From the NCBI GenBank assembly GCA_040752975.1, contig JBFMHF010000019.1, positions 3,457-67,456 of the forward strand: a stretch of 64,000 nt of DNA. The letters are read 5' to 3'. Under the pieces are notes generated by a model. That model did not search any database. It saw nothing but the letters and a program-made list of their open reading frames with translations, and had not been told where the DNA came from. Shown in pieces: positions 1 through 8,252 of this stretch. This DNA is from JADLDB01 sp040752975 (lineage in GTDB: Bacteria; Myxococcota; Myxococcia; Myxococcales; Myxococcaceae). The position numbers and the translations under genes are program-made. Every line of letters begins with the position of its first letter. The first letter of the stretch is position 1.

Positions 1-1392
1 GCGAACACTGGGGAGCGTTGCGGAGAGCAAGACGACCGGCACGCGGAGGGCGCCCATCCACTCGAGGAGGAGCTCGAGCAGGACGTTCATGTACGCGTCG
101 TACGCGTGCACCTCGTCGACGATGAGCACGTTACGAGAGAGCCCGAACATCCGGACGAACTGGTGACGGATGGTGAGCGCCGCCTGCAGCGCCTGGTCGA
201 TGGTGCCCACGCCCAACTGGGCCAGGAGCACCCTCTTGCGATTCAGCAGCCAGCGCGCACACGCCACGGAAGCCTCAGCAGCATCCGCGTCACGCTGCCG
301 AAGCCCAGCTCGAACGATGGAGCGAAGCAGTGGATGCCTGGCGGCTCGTCCATGCGCGAGGGCCAACTGCACTTCCCCGGTCGAGAACAGTCGCTCCGCG
401 ACGTCGCGAACGCGAGCGAACATGGCGTTCGAGGTTGCCATGGTCGGGAGGCAAACGGTGACACCGTCTCCAAGTCCCGCAGCGAGGAAGCGAGAAGCGA
501 GGGCGAGGGATGCTTCAGTCTTCCCCTTACCCATCTCGGCCTCGATTAGCGTGAGACTGGGGCGGTCAGCCGGGACGCGGTCCATCAGGGTTTGGACGTC
601 ACGAGGCGTGAATCCTGGGAAGAGGGTCGCGAATCCTCCGGCGCCCGGCCCTACCCGAGTGAGGCCTGCGGCCCTGGTTGCATTGGACGCGGACGTCAAC
701 GCAGCTTGCCAGTACTCTGCCGGCTCCGGAACGTCAGCGCGGTACGGGAAGAACTCGACGTTTGAACCCAGCCAGTCGGCAACGGTGCATAGACCGGCGA
801 GCTGCTGCACCAGCGGCCCCGACACGATGCCGGTCCATGGCAAACGGGCGCCCACCTGCGCGAAGAAGTCGGCGATGGTCGTGAGAAACGCCGCTCGAGC
901 CGCCTCATCCTCGCCGCGAATGGATCGGGGGTATGGATAGGGTGCCGGCTCGTCCCGGCTGGGCAGCACGCCGTGGTGACCGCACACCGCGCGGATCAAG
1001 GGGAAGGCTCTCTCACCCAGAGTCCGGGCCCACAGATGACGTTCCGTGGGACGAGCCTCGAGCTGTCGGAAGCCTTCGGTCCCGTGGTCGTACGGGCCGC
1101 ACGCGAGCTGAGCCGTATGAGGTCGCAGTCGGTTCGCAACGGCGGGCGCCTTCCGCTGGAAGCGCGTGTCGATCTTCCCGATGTCGTGCAGCGCGACGAC
1201 CGAGGCGATCGTGGGCACGACCGCGTCAGTTGAAAGCCCAGTTGACCGCGCAAAGCGTTCGCAGAGAGGTGAATTCTCCCGGAGCAGGACGGCGGCGCAG
1301 GCGGCGACGTCGAGCGAATGCAGGAGGACGGGATGGTGTCCCCCGAGGACGGGGTCCGCCTTCGCCCAGTACTGCTCAAGCCTCTCTCGCAT
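1..1392 (-). CDS. cas3: CRISPR-associated helicase/nuclease Cas3, N-terminal part (cut by window edge)
   Basis: The open frame has no stop before the window edge, so only the first 464 codons are seen. Cas3 unwinds and degrades target DNA recruited by Cascade. The N-terminal HD nuclease shows LHDIGKI near residue 69 and further histidines near 25 and 139. The SF2 helicase part shows the Walker A-like EAEMGKGKTE near 285, the DEVHAYDAYM box near 425 and the SATLP motif near 456. The HDIGK..RFQ and GTIDQAL..DEVHAYDAYM wording matches my memory of type I-E Cas3 best (inference). I chose ATG at 1392 because a purine-rich GAGAGGGG precedes it; an in-frame GTG lies slightly upstream, before a stop. 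Any cascade genes, cas1/cas2 and array would lie left of the window. Base composition looks a little lower in GC than the heme genes. Confidence 0.9.
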   Translation of the reverse strand, partial: MRERLEQYWAKADPVLGGHHPVLLHSLDVAACAAVLLRENSPLCERFARSTGLSTDAVVPTIASVVALHDIGKIDTRFQRKAPAVANRLRPHTAQLACGPYDHGTEGFRQLEARPTERHLWARTLGERAFPLIRAVCGHHGVLPSRDEPAPYPYPRSIRGEDEAARAAFLTTIADFFAQVGARLPWTGIVSGPLVQQLAGLCTVADWLGSNVEFFPYRADVPEPAEYWQAALTSASNATRAAGLTRVGPGAGGFATLFPGFTPRDVQTLMDRVPADRPSLTLIEAEMGKGKTEASLALASRFLAAGLGDGVTVCLPTMATSNAMFARVRDVAERLFSTGEVQLALAHGRAARHPLLRSIVRAGLRQRDADAAEASVACARWLLNRKRVLLAQLGVGTIDQALQAALTIRHQFVRMFGLSRNVLIVDEVHAYDAYMNVLLELLLEWMGALRVPVVLLSATLPSVR

Positions 1393-1860
1393 CCCTGCTC
1401 GCCCCTCTCTGCTCGACCACACCACGCCGGTATGACGGCTGAGGACACAGGCCTGCTCGCGTCATCCCGTTCGCGGCGCGGAAGCTACCACCCGAAGACC
1501 CTTTCGCCGGCATCATCTTGACGGTCCCAAGTTCACAAACCTCGCAGCTCCCCCGGATGCAGCAAATCGTGGCCGTCGACGGCACAGACCAGGACTGTGA
1601 CCTCAGGAGCCCGACGTCGTTGCTGTACTCGGTAAACCGTGTGCCGGCGCCTGCCCTCTCGACGTCATCGTTCCCCGTTTTCCCATGCAAGCGGGCCCGG
1701 AGACGCATCACGACTCTCGAGCCAGCGCGAGCGGCGACCCGGCGGAGTCGGAGTCGACATGACCCCCGGTACGCCACTTGTCGCCGGACGAGAAACGCGG
1801 TGAAGCTGCTGGGCGCCCCCAAGATGGCCCAGAGGTGCTGGAGACGCAGTCCCTAGCTAG
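1393..1860. other. gene-free region upstream of cas3
   Basis: About 470 bases with no reading frame I can relate to a known family. It lies between the cas3 start and the tRNA-Gly terminator and presumably carries the cas operon promoter, but I see no convincing -35/-10 pair, CRISPR repeats or palindromic operator. A leftward frame of 148 codons crosses it but has shadow-like composition (Arg/Ser/Ala-rich, no motif) and overlaps the cas3 start. Confidence 0.5.
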
Positions 1861-1890
1861 AAAACAAAAAGCCCCTGTTTCCATGGGGCT
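1861..1890 (-). terminator. intrinsic terminator after tRNA-Gly
   Basis: Read on the minus strand, an AGCCCC/GGGGCT stem (1870-1875 with 1885-1890) is followed by a T-rich run broken by one G (1861-1870). It starts a few bases past the tRNA 3' end, the right place to end its transcript. It is the only classical hairpin-plus-U-tract terminator I found in the window. Confidence 0.85.
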
Positions 1891-1895
1891 TGATG

Positions 1896-1967
1896 AGCGG
1901 GAAAAGGGATTTGAACCCTCGACCCCCGCCTTGGCAAGGCGATGCTCTACCGCTGAGCTATTCCCGC
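1896..1967 (-). tRNA. tRNA-Gly (anticodon GCC)
   Basis: On the minus strand the sequence folds as a cloverleaf: 7-bp acceptor stem GCGGGAA/TTCCCGC, a D arm with GCTCAGCGGTAGAGC, a 5-bp anticodon stem around the loop TTGCCAA (anticodon GCC), and a T arm with GGTTCAAATCC. The discriminator base is T, as expected for glycine. CCA is not encoded. It stands alone with its own terminator, between the CRISPR-associated gene and the heme block. Confidence 0.97.
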
Positions 1968-2029
1968 TGATGACTGCGCCTGGAGCGACGGTTGACGTAC
2001 CCGGACCCTGACCGAGGCGTCAAGCGGCC

Positions 2030-2992
2030 CTACTTCCGGCACATCGCGCGCGCGGCGTAGCTGACGATCACGTCCGCCCCGGCGCGCTTGATCGACACCA
2101 GCGACTCGTCGACGGCGCGCTCGAAGTCGATCAGCCCGGCGTCCCCCGCCGCCCGCATCATCGCGTACTCCCCCGACACCTGGTACGCGAAGAGCGGGAC
2201 GTCGGTGGCCTCACGGGCATCGCGGAGCAGATCGAGGTTGGTCATGGCCGGCTTCACCAGGAGGGCGTCGGCGCCCTCTTCCACGTCGGCGAGCAGCTCC
2301 CGCCGGGCTTCACGCCGGTTGTTCGCCGGCATCTGGTAGCTCTTGCGATCGCCGAAGCTGGGCGCCGAGTGCGCCGCCTCGCGGAACGGCCCGTAGAAGG
2401 CCGACGCCATCTTGATCGCGTACGAGAGGATCGCCGTCTGCTGAAAGCCGCTCTCGTCCAACGCCCCACGAATCGCCCGCACCCGCCCGTCCATCATGTC
2501 CGAGGGGCACACGAAGTCGACGCCCCACTTCGCCAGCAGCACCGACATCTCCGAGAGCACCGTCACCGACTCGTCGTTGAGGATCTCCCCGTCCTTCACC
2601 AGGCCGCAGTGGCCGTGCGTGGTGTACGCGCAGAGGCACACGTCGACGAAGAGCGGCAGCTCGGGCGCCGTGGCCTTCACTTCCTTCACCGCGGCCTCCA
2701 GCGGCGCGAGCTGCTTGTCGAGGCCCTTCCCGTCGTCGCGCTTGTGATCCGGCACGCCGAACAACATCACCCCACCCACCCCGCCCTTCGCGAGCTGCTG
2801 CACCTCTTCGCGCAGCATGTCCGGCGAGAGCTGCCACAGCCCCAGGCCCGGCCGCGTCTCCGCTTTCTGCCCCTTGCCGGGCACCACGAAGAAGGGCTGC
2901 ACGAGATCTCCCGGCGTCACCGACACCTCGGAGAAGAGGGCGCGCATCGACGGCGTACGGCGCAGACGGCGCAGACGGACGGGGAGGCTCAT
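2030..2992 (-). CDS. hemB: porphobilinogen synthase (delta-aminolevulinate dehydratase)
   Basis: HemB condenses two 5-aminolevulinate molecules to porphobilinogen in the cytoplasm. The protein is 320 residues, the normal length. The zinc site DVCLCAYTTHGHCG (Cys119, Cys121, Cys129) marks the zinc-dependent class. The two active-site lysines lie in ILSYAIKMASAFYG (Lys194) and LLVKPAMTNLD (Lys247, Schiff base). It follows hemD with a 3-base gap, and AAGGAG at the end of hemD gives a good ribosome site for the ATG. It forms the leftward half of the divergent heme cluster. Confidence 0.97.
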   Translation of the reverse strand: MSLPVRLRRLRRTPSMRALFSEVSVTPGDLVQPFFVVPGKGQKAETRPGLGLWQLSPDMLREEVQQLAKGGVGGVMLFGVPDHKRDDGKGLDKQLAPLEAAVKEVKATAPELPLFVDVCLCAYTTHGHCGLVKDGEILNDESVTVLSEMSVLLAKWGVDFVCPSDMMDGRVRAIRGALDESGFQQTAILSYAIKMASAFYGPFREAAHSAPSFGDRKSYQMPANNRREARRELLADVEEGADALLVKPAMTNLDLLRDAREATDVPLFAYQVSGEYAMMRAAGDAGLIDFERAVDESLVSIKRAGADVIVSYAARAMCRK

Positions 2993-2995
2993 GGC

Positions 2996-3745
2996 TTACC
3001 GCTCCTTGTTCGACACGATCGTTTCCACCACCGAAGACTCGGCGACTTCCCCTTCGGGCCAGCCCTCGGGCCGGCCGACGTTCCACGCGCGCACCGTCGA
3101 CGCGCCAAAGCACACCACGCGATCCGCCGGCCGCGATCCCTTCGGACACGCCGCCAGAAAGGCCTTTACCGCCGACGGGCTGGAGAAGGTCAGGCTGTAC
3201 GGCAAGCGAAGGAAGGGCTCCAGGCGATCCTCGAGGCCCTCCGCCGACTTCGTCTCGTACACCACCGCGCGATCCACCGGCCCCACCGTCTTGAGCAGCG
3301 CGACCGCGTTCTCCTGCTCGGCGGCGCTGAAGCCCGCGTCGCTCGTCGGGTAGCGAACGTGCCAACTCGGCCGCCCCTGCGCCTGCCACGCCGCCACCAG
3401 CGTCCGCGCCAACTCCTCGGCCCCACCGCGCGCCCAGAAGTCGACCGGATGGCCGTGCGCTTCCAGCCAGGCCCGCGTCGCCGGCGCCGTCGCCGCGATC
3501 ATCCCCGGCGCGTCCTTCGAGCGCCACGCGTCTCCAGGTGGAATCGCCGTCGCCGCCCGCCGGCTGGTAATGAAGAGCACCGGCGTCCCCTCGCGCGCAG
3601 GCCACTCCGGCCACGGCCTGGCGACGAACTCGATGCACGGGACGGACGCCCACTTCACGCCGGCCTTCGACAACAGCTCGGCCTCCGCGGCGGCGTCCTC
3701 CGCCTCGCGCGTCAACAGCCAGGTGGTCTCCACCGGCACGTCCAT
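2996..3745 (-). CDS. hemD: uroporphyrinogen-III synthase
   Basis: HemD closes and inverts ring D of hydroxymethylbilane to give uroporphyrinogen III. The family is poorly conserved. The support is the N-terminal WLLTRE segment, the C-terminal FSSPSAVKAFLA segment, the two-domain length of 249 residues and the position directly before hemB. I chose ATG at 3745, with AAAGGA 9-14 bases upstream, over an upstream GTG at 3766. It is the first gene of the leftward operon and shares its promoter region with hemE. Confidence 0.88.
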   Translation of the reverse strand: MDVPVETTWLLTREAEDAAAEAELLSKAGVKWASVPCIEFVARPWPEWPAREGTPVLFITSRRAATAIPPGDAWRSKDAPGMIAATAPATRAWLEAHGHPVDFWARGGAEELARTLVAAWQAQGRPSWHVRYPTSDAGFSAAEQENAVALLKTVGPVDRAVVYETKSAEGLEDRLEPFLRLPYSLTFSSPSAVKAFLAACPKGSRPADRVVCFGASTVRAWNVGRPEGWPEGEVAESSVVETIVSNKER

Positions 3746-3783
3746 CTCCGCGCTTCCTTTGCACACTCACCGCTGGCCCGCCC

Positions 3784-3803
3784 CACCACATGACAATGTG
3801 GTG
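3784..3803. promoter_or_regulatory. candidate operator between hemD and hemE
   Basis: A perfect inverted repeat, CACCACAT-GACA-ATGTGGTG (8-bp arms, 4-base spacer), sits in the 95-base divergent intergenic region. It is 38 bases before the hemE ATG and 39 bases before the hemD ATG, so a bound regulator could act on both operons. A weak -35/-10 pair for hemE (GTGACA at 3801, TAGATG at 3822, 15-base spacer) would overlap its right arm. I do not recognise it as a consensus site of a named regulator. Confidence 0.5.
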
Positions 3804-3840
3804 ACACAGATCAAGCGCGGGTAGATGAGAAATCCCCGGC

Positions 3841-4875
3841 ATGAACTCCCGCGCGCGCTTCCTCGCAGCCCTCCGTGGTGAGGCCGTCGATCGTCCCCCC
3901 GTGTGGCTGATGCGCCAGGCGGGCCGCTACCTTCCCCAGTACCGCGAGGTGCGACGCCAGCACGGCTTCTGGGACGTCTGCCACCAGCCCGAGCTGTCGA
4001 CGAAGGTGGCGCTGGAGCCGCTCGATCGCTTCGCCCTCGACGCGGCGATCGTCTTCTCCGACATCCTCACCGTGCCGGAGGCGCTGGGGCTGGGCGTCAC
4101 GTTTGGTCCCGGCGAAGGCCCCCGCATCGCCAACACGCTGTCGACGGCGGCGGATCTCTCGGCGTGGAAGACCGAAGGGGCCGTGCAGCGGCTGGCCTTC
4201 GTGAGCGAGGCGGTGCGGCACCTGCGGGCCACGCTCCAGGATCGCTACGGCATCCTCGGCTTCTCGGGCGCGCCCTTCACCCTGTTCGCCTACGCCACGG
4301 AGGGAGGCGGCAGCGACGACTTCGCGAAGGCGCGCGTGATGCTGCACCAGCAGCCGTGGCTGGCCGAGAAGGCGCTGGGCATCCTCGCCGACGTGGCCGC
4401 GGAGTACCTGGCAGCCCAGGCCGACGCCGGCGCCGACTGCGTGCAGCTCTTCGACACGTGGGGCGGGCTGCTCGACGCCGAGGACTACGCGCGCTTCTGC
4501 GTCCCGGCGATCCGCCGCATCACCGATCCCCTCACGACGAAGGGCGTGCCGGTGCTGCTCTTCGTGCGCGGTGGACAGCACCTGCTGCCCGTGCTCGCGG
4601 ACACCGGCGCGCAGGGCTTCAGCCTCGACTGGCGCGTCGACTGGCGTGAAGCCCGCACGCGCTTCCCGAAGGCTGTGCTCCAGGGCAACGTCGACCCGAT
4701 CCTCTTGATGGCCGGCGCCGACGTGGCGCGCGACCGCGTGAGGCACCTCCTGTCCGCCATGCTGGAGACGAGCCAGTACCGGCGCTGCATCGTCAACCTG
4801 GGGCACGGCATCCACAAGGACACCAACCCAGACGCCGTGCAGGCTTTCTGCGACGAGGTGGCGCGTCATGCCTGA
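3841..4875 (+). CDS. hemE: uroporphyrinogen decarboxylase
   Basis: HemE removes four carboxyl groups from uroporphyrinogen III to give coproporphyrinogen III. The 344-residue protein carries the N-terminal family signature PVWLMRQAGRYLPQYR, followed by VFSDILTVPEALG and GFSGAPFTLFAYATEGG, all expected of an active enzyme. It is the first gene of the long rightward operon, and its last 8 bases overlap the start of hemG. There is no strong Shine-Dalgarno sequence before its ATG. Confidence 0.97.
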   Translation: MNSRARFLAALRGEAVDRPPVWLMRQAGRYLPQYREVRRQHGFWDVCHQPELSTKVALEPLDRFALDAAIVFSDILTVPEALGLGVTFGPGEGPRIANTLSTAADLSAWKTEGAVQRLAFVSEAVRHLRATLQDRYGILGFSGAPFTLFAYATEGGGSDDFAKARVMLHQQPWLAEKALGILADVAAEYLAAQADAGADCVQLFDTWGGLLDAEDYARFCVPAIRRITDPLTTKGVPVLLFVRGGQHLLPVLADTGAQGFSLDWRVDWREARTRFPKAVLQGNVDPILLMAGADVARDRVRHLLSAMLETSQYRRCIVNLGHGIHKDTNPDAVQAFCDEVARHA

Positions 4876-6256
4876 GCGACCTGACGTCATCGTCATCGGC
4901 GGCGGGCTGGCGGGAATCGCGGCGGCGTGCGAGCTGAACGCGGCCGGGCGTGACGTGCTGATCGTCGAGCGCGGACAGACGCTGGGCGGAAAGGCAGGCA
5001 CGCGCGCCACCGCGTTCGGCGACTTCCCCATCGGGCCCACGAGCTTCAACGGGCGCAACCCCGTCTTCTGGAGGCTCTTGCGACACCTGGAGCTCGAGGA
5101 TCGTGCCCTCAAGCTGTCTCCGCGCTCCGCCGCCCGCTACATCGTCCGCGGCGGCAGGCTGGAGGCGATCCACCCCAACCCCCTGAGCGTGCTCACCACC
5201 GGCGCGCTGTCCTTCGGGGACAAGCTCTCGCTGGCGCGGGACTTCCTCTCGTCGCACCGCGGCGCCGGCGGCGAGGACGAGTCGCTGGACGCCTTCCTCG
5301 AGCGGCGCTTCGGCCGCGCGCTGGTCGACCACTTCTTCGGCGCCGTGCTGACCGGCATCTTCGCCGGCGACCTCAAGAAGCTGTCCGCCGCGTCCTGCAT
5401 GCCTGCGCTGGTCACCGCCGAGAAGGAGTACGGCAGCGTGCTGCGGGGAATGCTGAACGCGCTCCGCAAGCCGGAGGACGGGAGCCGGCCAGGGCTGTTC
5501 ACCTTCGAGGGTGGCTTCGCGGTGGTGGGCGAGGCGGCCGCGCGGCGCCTGCCCGTGCGCACCGGCGTGGAGGTGACGAGCCTGCGCGTTCGGCCGGACG
5601 GCGTGACGGTGACGGCGCGAGGCGCGGGCGGCGAGCTGCAGCTGTCGGCGCCTCACGTGATCCTCGCGACCGAGGCCTTCGCCGCGGCGCCGCTGCTGGA
5701 AGGCGTCGCCCCGGCGGCCGCGCGCGTGCTGGCGTCCTTCCCCTACGCCCCGCTGGCCCTGGTCCAGTGGGCCGAGCGCTTCCCGGGCGAGTCGCGGCTG
5801 CCAGAGGGCTTCGGCTACCTGTCCGCGCCCGTCGAGAATCGCTTCGCGCTGGGCAGCATGTTCGTGAGCGATCTCCTGGCCGAGACGCCGCGCCGCTTCA
5901 GCACCTTCGTCGGGGGCGGCGTCTTCCCCGATCGCGCGGCCCTCTCGGACACGGAGCTGTCCCGCGGCTGCGCCCAGGATCTCGAGACGCTCACCTGCGG
6001 CACGCTGGGTGAAGTCACCGGCGTCGTGCGCTGGCCCCGTGGCGTCTTCCAGCCACCCGTCGGCCACGCCCTCCGGATGCGTGAGGTGAAGGACGCGCTG
6101 GCGGGCCTGCCCATCTCCCTGGCCGGCAGCTACTTCGGCGGCGCGGCGATGAAGGACGCGATCGCCAGCGGCTTCGCGGCGGCGGAGGCGGTGCTCGGGC
6201 GAGCTGCCCAGCCGGCGCCTCCGCCCACGCCGGTGCTCCAGGAGGTCCGGCCGTGA
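4868..6256 (+). CDS. hemG: protoporphyrinogen oxidase, FAD-dependent HemY/PPOX type
   Basis: It oxidises protoporphyrinogen IX to protoporphyrin IX using FAD and oxygen. The 462-residue protein begins with a Rossmann FAD motif, VIVIGGGLAGIAAACEL, followed by an ERG..LGGKAGT segment of the amine-oxidase superfamily. The C-terminal GSYFGGAAMKDAIASG matches the FAD-closing region of oxygen-dependent PPOX. By fold this is the HemY type, not the flavodoxin-like HemG of enteric bacteria; the symbol hemG follows common annotation. It overlaps hemE by 8 bases and hemA by 4 (GTGA), so translation is probably coupled. Confidence 0.93.
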   Translation: MPERPDVIVIGGGLAGIAAACELNAAGRDVLIVERGQTLGGKAGTRATAFGDFPIGPTSFNGRNPVFWRLLRHLELEDRALKLSPRSAARYIVRGGRLEAIHPNPLSVLTTGALSFGDKLSLARDFLSSHRGAGGEDESLDAFLERRFGRALVDHFFGAVLTGIFAGDLKKLSAASCMPALVTAEKEYGSVLRGMLNALRKPEDGSRPGLFTFEGGFAVVGEAAARRLPVRTGVEVTSLRVRPDGVTVTARGAGGELQLSAPHVILATEAFAAAPLLEGVAPAAARVLASFPYAPLALVQWAERFPGESRLPEGFGYLSAPVENRFALGSMFVSDLLAETPRRFSTFVGGGVFPDRAALSDTELSRGCAQDLETLTCGTLGEVTGVVRWPRGVFQPPVGHALRMREVKDALAGLPISLAGSYFGGAAMKDAIASGFAAAEAVLGRAAQPAPPPTPVLQEVRP

Positions 6257-7329
6257 CCGTCCCCCTCGCCGTCGTCGGCGCCACCTGGCGCACGGCCCCC
6301 ACGCGGATCCGCGCGCAGCTCGCGACGCTGACGCTCGAGGCCGAGCCGATCGCCTCGCTCCGCCAGGGCGGGTACGTCGCCGGCGCGGTGTGCGTGTCCA
6401 CCTGCAGCCGCACCGAGTTCGTCCTCTCGTCTCCCCAGCCGGAGTGGGCGGCCAACCTCCTCAAGGGCGCCCTGCACGCGCGCGTTCCCGGCCTGGAGCC
6501 CGAGCACCTCCACGTGCGCGCCGGCGCGGGCGCGAGCCACTACCTGCTGCGCGTCGCGGCGGGGCTCGACTCCGTGGCCGAAGGCGAAGCTGCCGTCGGC
6601 CGCCAGGTGCTGCAGGCCTTCGAGAAGGCGCGCACCCAGGGCCTCACCGATCCCCACCTCCGCAAGGTCTGGAAGCACGTGGAGCGCCTGATCCATGGCC
6701 GCCGGGAGAAGCTGCACGCCTCGGAGAGTCGCGGCGTCCAGGCGCTGGTGCGCGAGGCGCTCAAGGAAGCCCGGGCGAAGAAGGTGGCGGTGCTGGGGCG
6801 CGGCGAGTTCGGCCAGGCCATGGAGCGTTCGCTCAAGGGCGCGCGGGCCTTCGAGGTGAGCACCTTCAGCCGCGCCACTGTCGCCGAGCTGTTCGAGAAG
6901 ATGACGAGCCTCGATGCGCTGGTGGTGTGCACCGGCGCGGCCCACGCCTGGCTCAACCTGCCGCCACGGACGACGCCGGGCCTGTGCATCGACGCGGGCT
7001 CTCCTTCCCAGGTGAAGGACGGCCCGGGCTGGACGATGGTGGGCCTCGACGAGCTCCTCGCGCGCCCCGAGCTCAAGCTGTCCGACGGCGAGCGCGATCG
7101 CCTCGAGGCGCTGATGCTGGAGTCCGCCAACCACCTCTCCGCGACGCTCACCAGCACCAGCAACCACGACGTGCTGGCGGCCATCGACGCCGAGCGCACC
7201 GCCTTCCTCCACGAGCAACTGCCAGCGCTGCTGGAAGGCCTGCCGCGCGAGCAGAAGGAGAAGGTGCGCCAGGCGGTAGGCGCCTTCACCCACACCCTCT
7301 TGCAGCGCGCCCGGGAGAAGACGCCGTGA
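6253..7329 (+). CDS. hemA: glutamyl-tRNA reductase
   Basis: It reduces glutamyl-tRNA(Glu) to glutamate-1-semialdehyde with NADPH, the first committed step of the C5 pathway. The catalytic cysteine lies in CVSTCSRTEF (Cys51, as in the family STCNRTE motif), followed by RVAAGLDSVAEGEAAVGRQV, which matches the conserved GLDS..GE region. The NADPH segment reads VAVLGRGEFGQAM. At 358 residues it is shorter than the usual ~410-420, with a reduced C-terminal dimerisation part, so it is a divergent member. The start is a GTG overlapping the hemG stop, and the stop overlaps the hemC start. Confidence 0.9.
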   Translation: MTVPLAVVGATWRTAPTRIRAQLATLTLEAEPIASLRQGGYVAGAVCVSTCSRTEFVLSSPQPEWAANLLKGALHARVPGLEPEHLHVRAGAGASHYLLRVAAGLDSVAEGEAAVGRQVLQAFEKARTQGLTDPHLRKVWKHVERLIHGRREKLHASESRGVQALVREALKEARAKKVAVLGRGEFGQAMERSLKGARAFEVSTFSRATVAELFEKMTSLDALVVCTGAAHAWLNLPPRTTPGLCIDAGSPSQVKDGPGWTMVGLDELLARPELKLSDGERDRLEALMLESANHLSATLTSTSNHDVLAAIDAERTAFLHEQLPALLEGLPREQKEKVRQAVGAFTHTLLQRAREKTP

Positions 7330-8252
7330 GGACCTACACCGTCGGCACCCGCGGCAGCGCGCTCGCGCTCTGGCAGACGCGGCACGTCACCTCGCTCCTC
7401 GAGAAGTCGGCGACGTCGATCACCGAGCGGATCATCACCACGCAGGGCGACGTCAACCTCACGGAGCGCCTGCAGGGCTCACTCGAGAAGGGCTTCTTCA
7501 CCCAGGAGCTCGAGGCCGCGCTCCACGCGAAGGAGATCGACTGGGCGGTGCACTCGCTCAAGGACCTCCCCACGCGATCTCCCGTCGGCCTCACCATCGG
7601 CGCCACGCTGAAGCGCGCGCCCGCAGGCGATCTGCTGATCCTCCAGCCCGGGGCGTTCGACGAGAAGGCGGGAGAGCTGCCGCTCAAGCGCGGCGCGAAG
7701 GTGGGCAGCTCATCGCTGCGGCGCGAGGCGATGCTGCGACACTACGCACCGCACAGCCTTCCCCAGCCCTTGCGCGGCAACGTGCCCACGCGGGTGGAGA
7801 AGCTGCGGAAGGGCCAGTACGACGGGATTCTGCTGGCCGAAGCAGGCGTGAGCCGGCTGGGGCTCGATCTCTCGGGCCTCGTCGTGCTGCAGCTCAACCC
7901 GCGCCGGTGGGTGTGCGCGCCAGGCCAGGGCAGCGTGGCGGTGCAGTGCCGGGCGGACGACGCCGAGGTGCGGCAGCTGCTCTCGAAGCTGGACGACGCG
8001 CCTACCCGCCGCGCCACCACCATCGAGCGCGAGTTCCTGCGCGTGCTGGAGGGAGGCTGCACCACGCCCTTCGGCTGCTTCGTGGACGGCGACCGCGCGT
8101 TCCTGGGGCTCCTGGCAGGCACCGCGTGGCGCCACGCGCAGGTGCGGCTGCCCGCGGAGAGCCCCGGCCCCGAGTGGCTGCAGCAGCAGCTCGACTCACT
8201 GACGAAGTCTTCCAGGGAGGAAAACCATGAGTGGCTCGCCCGGCGCGTCTGA
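7326..8252 (+). CDS. hemC: hydroxymethylbilane synthase (porphobilinogen deaminase)
   Basis: It polymerises four porphobilinogens into hydroxymethylbilane on a covalent dipyrromethane cofactor. The N-terminus VGTRGSALALWQT, the DWAVHSLKDLPT segment and LRGNVPTRVEKL are diagnostic. The cofactor cysteine is in LEGGCTTPFG near residue 244. The frame is open far upstream, but GTG at 7326, overlapping the hemA stop as GTGA, gives the standard N-terminus and 308 residues. The 3' end overlaps hemL by 26 bases. Confidence 0.95.
   Translation: MRTYTVGTRGSALALWQTRHVTSLLEKSATSITERIITTQGDVNLTERLQGSLEKGFFTQELEAALHAKEIDWAVHSLKDLPTRSPVGLTIGATLKRAPAGDLLILQPGAFDEKAGELPLKRGAKVGSSSLRREAMLRHYAPHSLPQPLRGNVPTRVEKLRKGQYDGILLAEAGVSRLGLDLSGLVVLQLNPRRWVCAPGQGSVAVQCRADDAEVRQLLSKLDDAPTRRATTIEREFLRVLEGGCTTPFGCFVDGDRAFLGLLAGTAWRHAQVRLPAESPGPEWLQQQLDSLTKSSREENHEWLARRV

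Noticed and set aside
1376..1822. A 148-codon leftward frame upstream of cas3
   Set aside because: It overlaps the cas3 start, has no motif or ribosome site, and its composition is like other shadow frames.
1393..1860. Possible CRISPR leader or array beside cas3
   Set aside because: No repeated 25-40-base units with unique spacers are visible; any array must lie outside the window.
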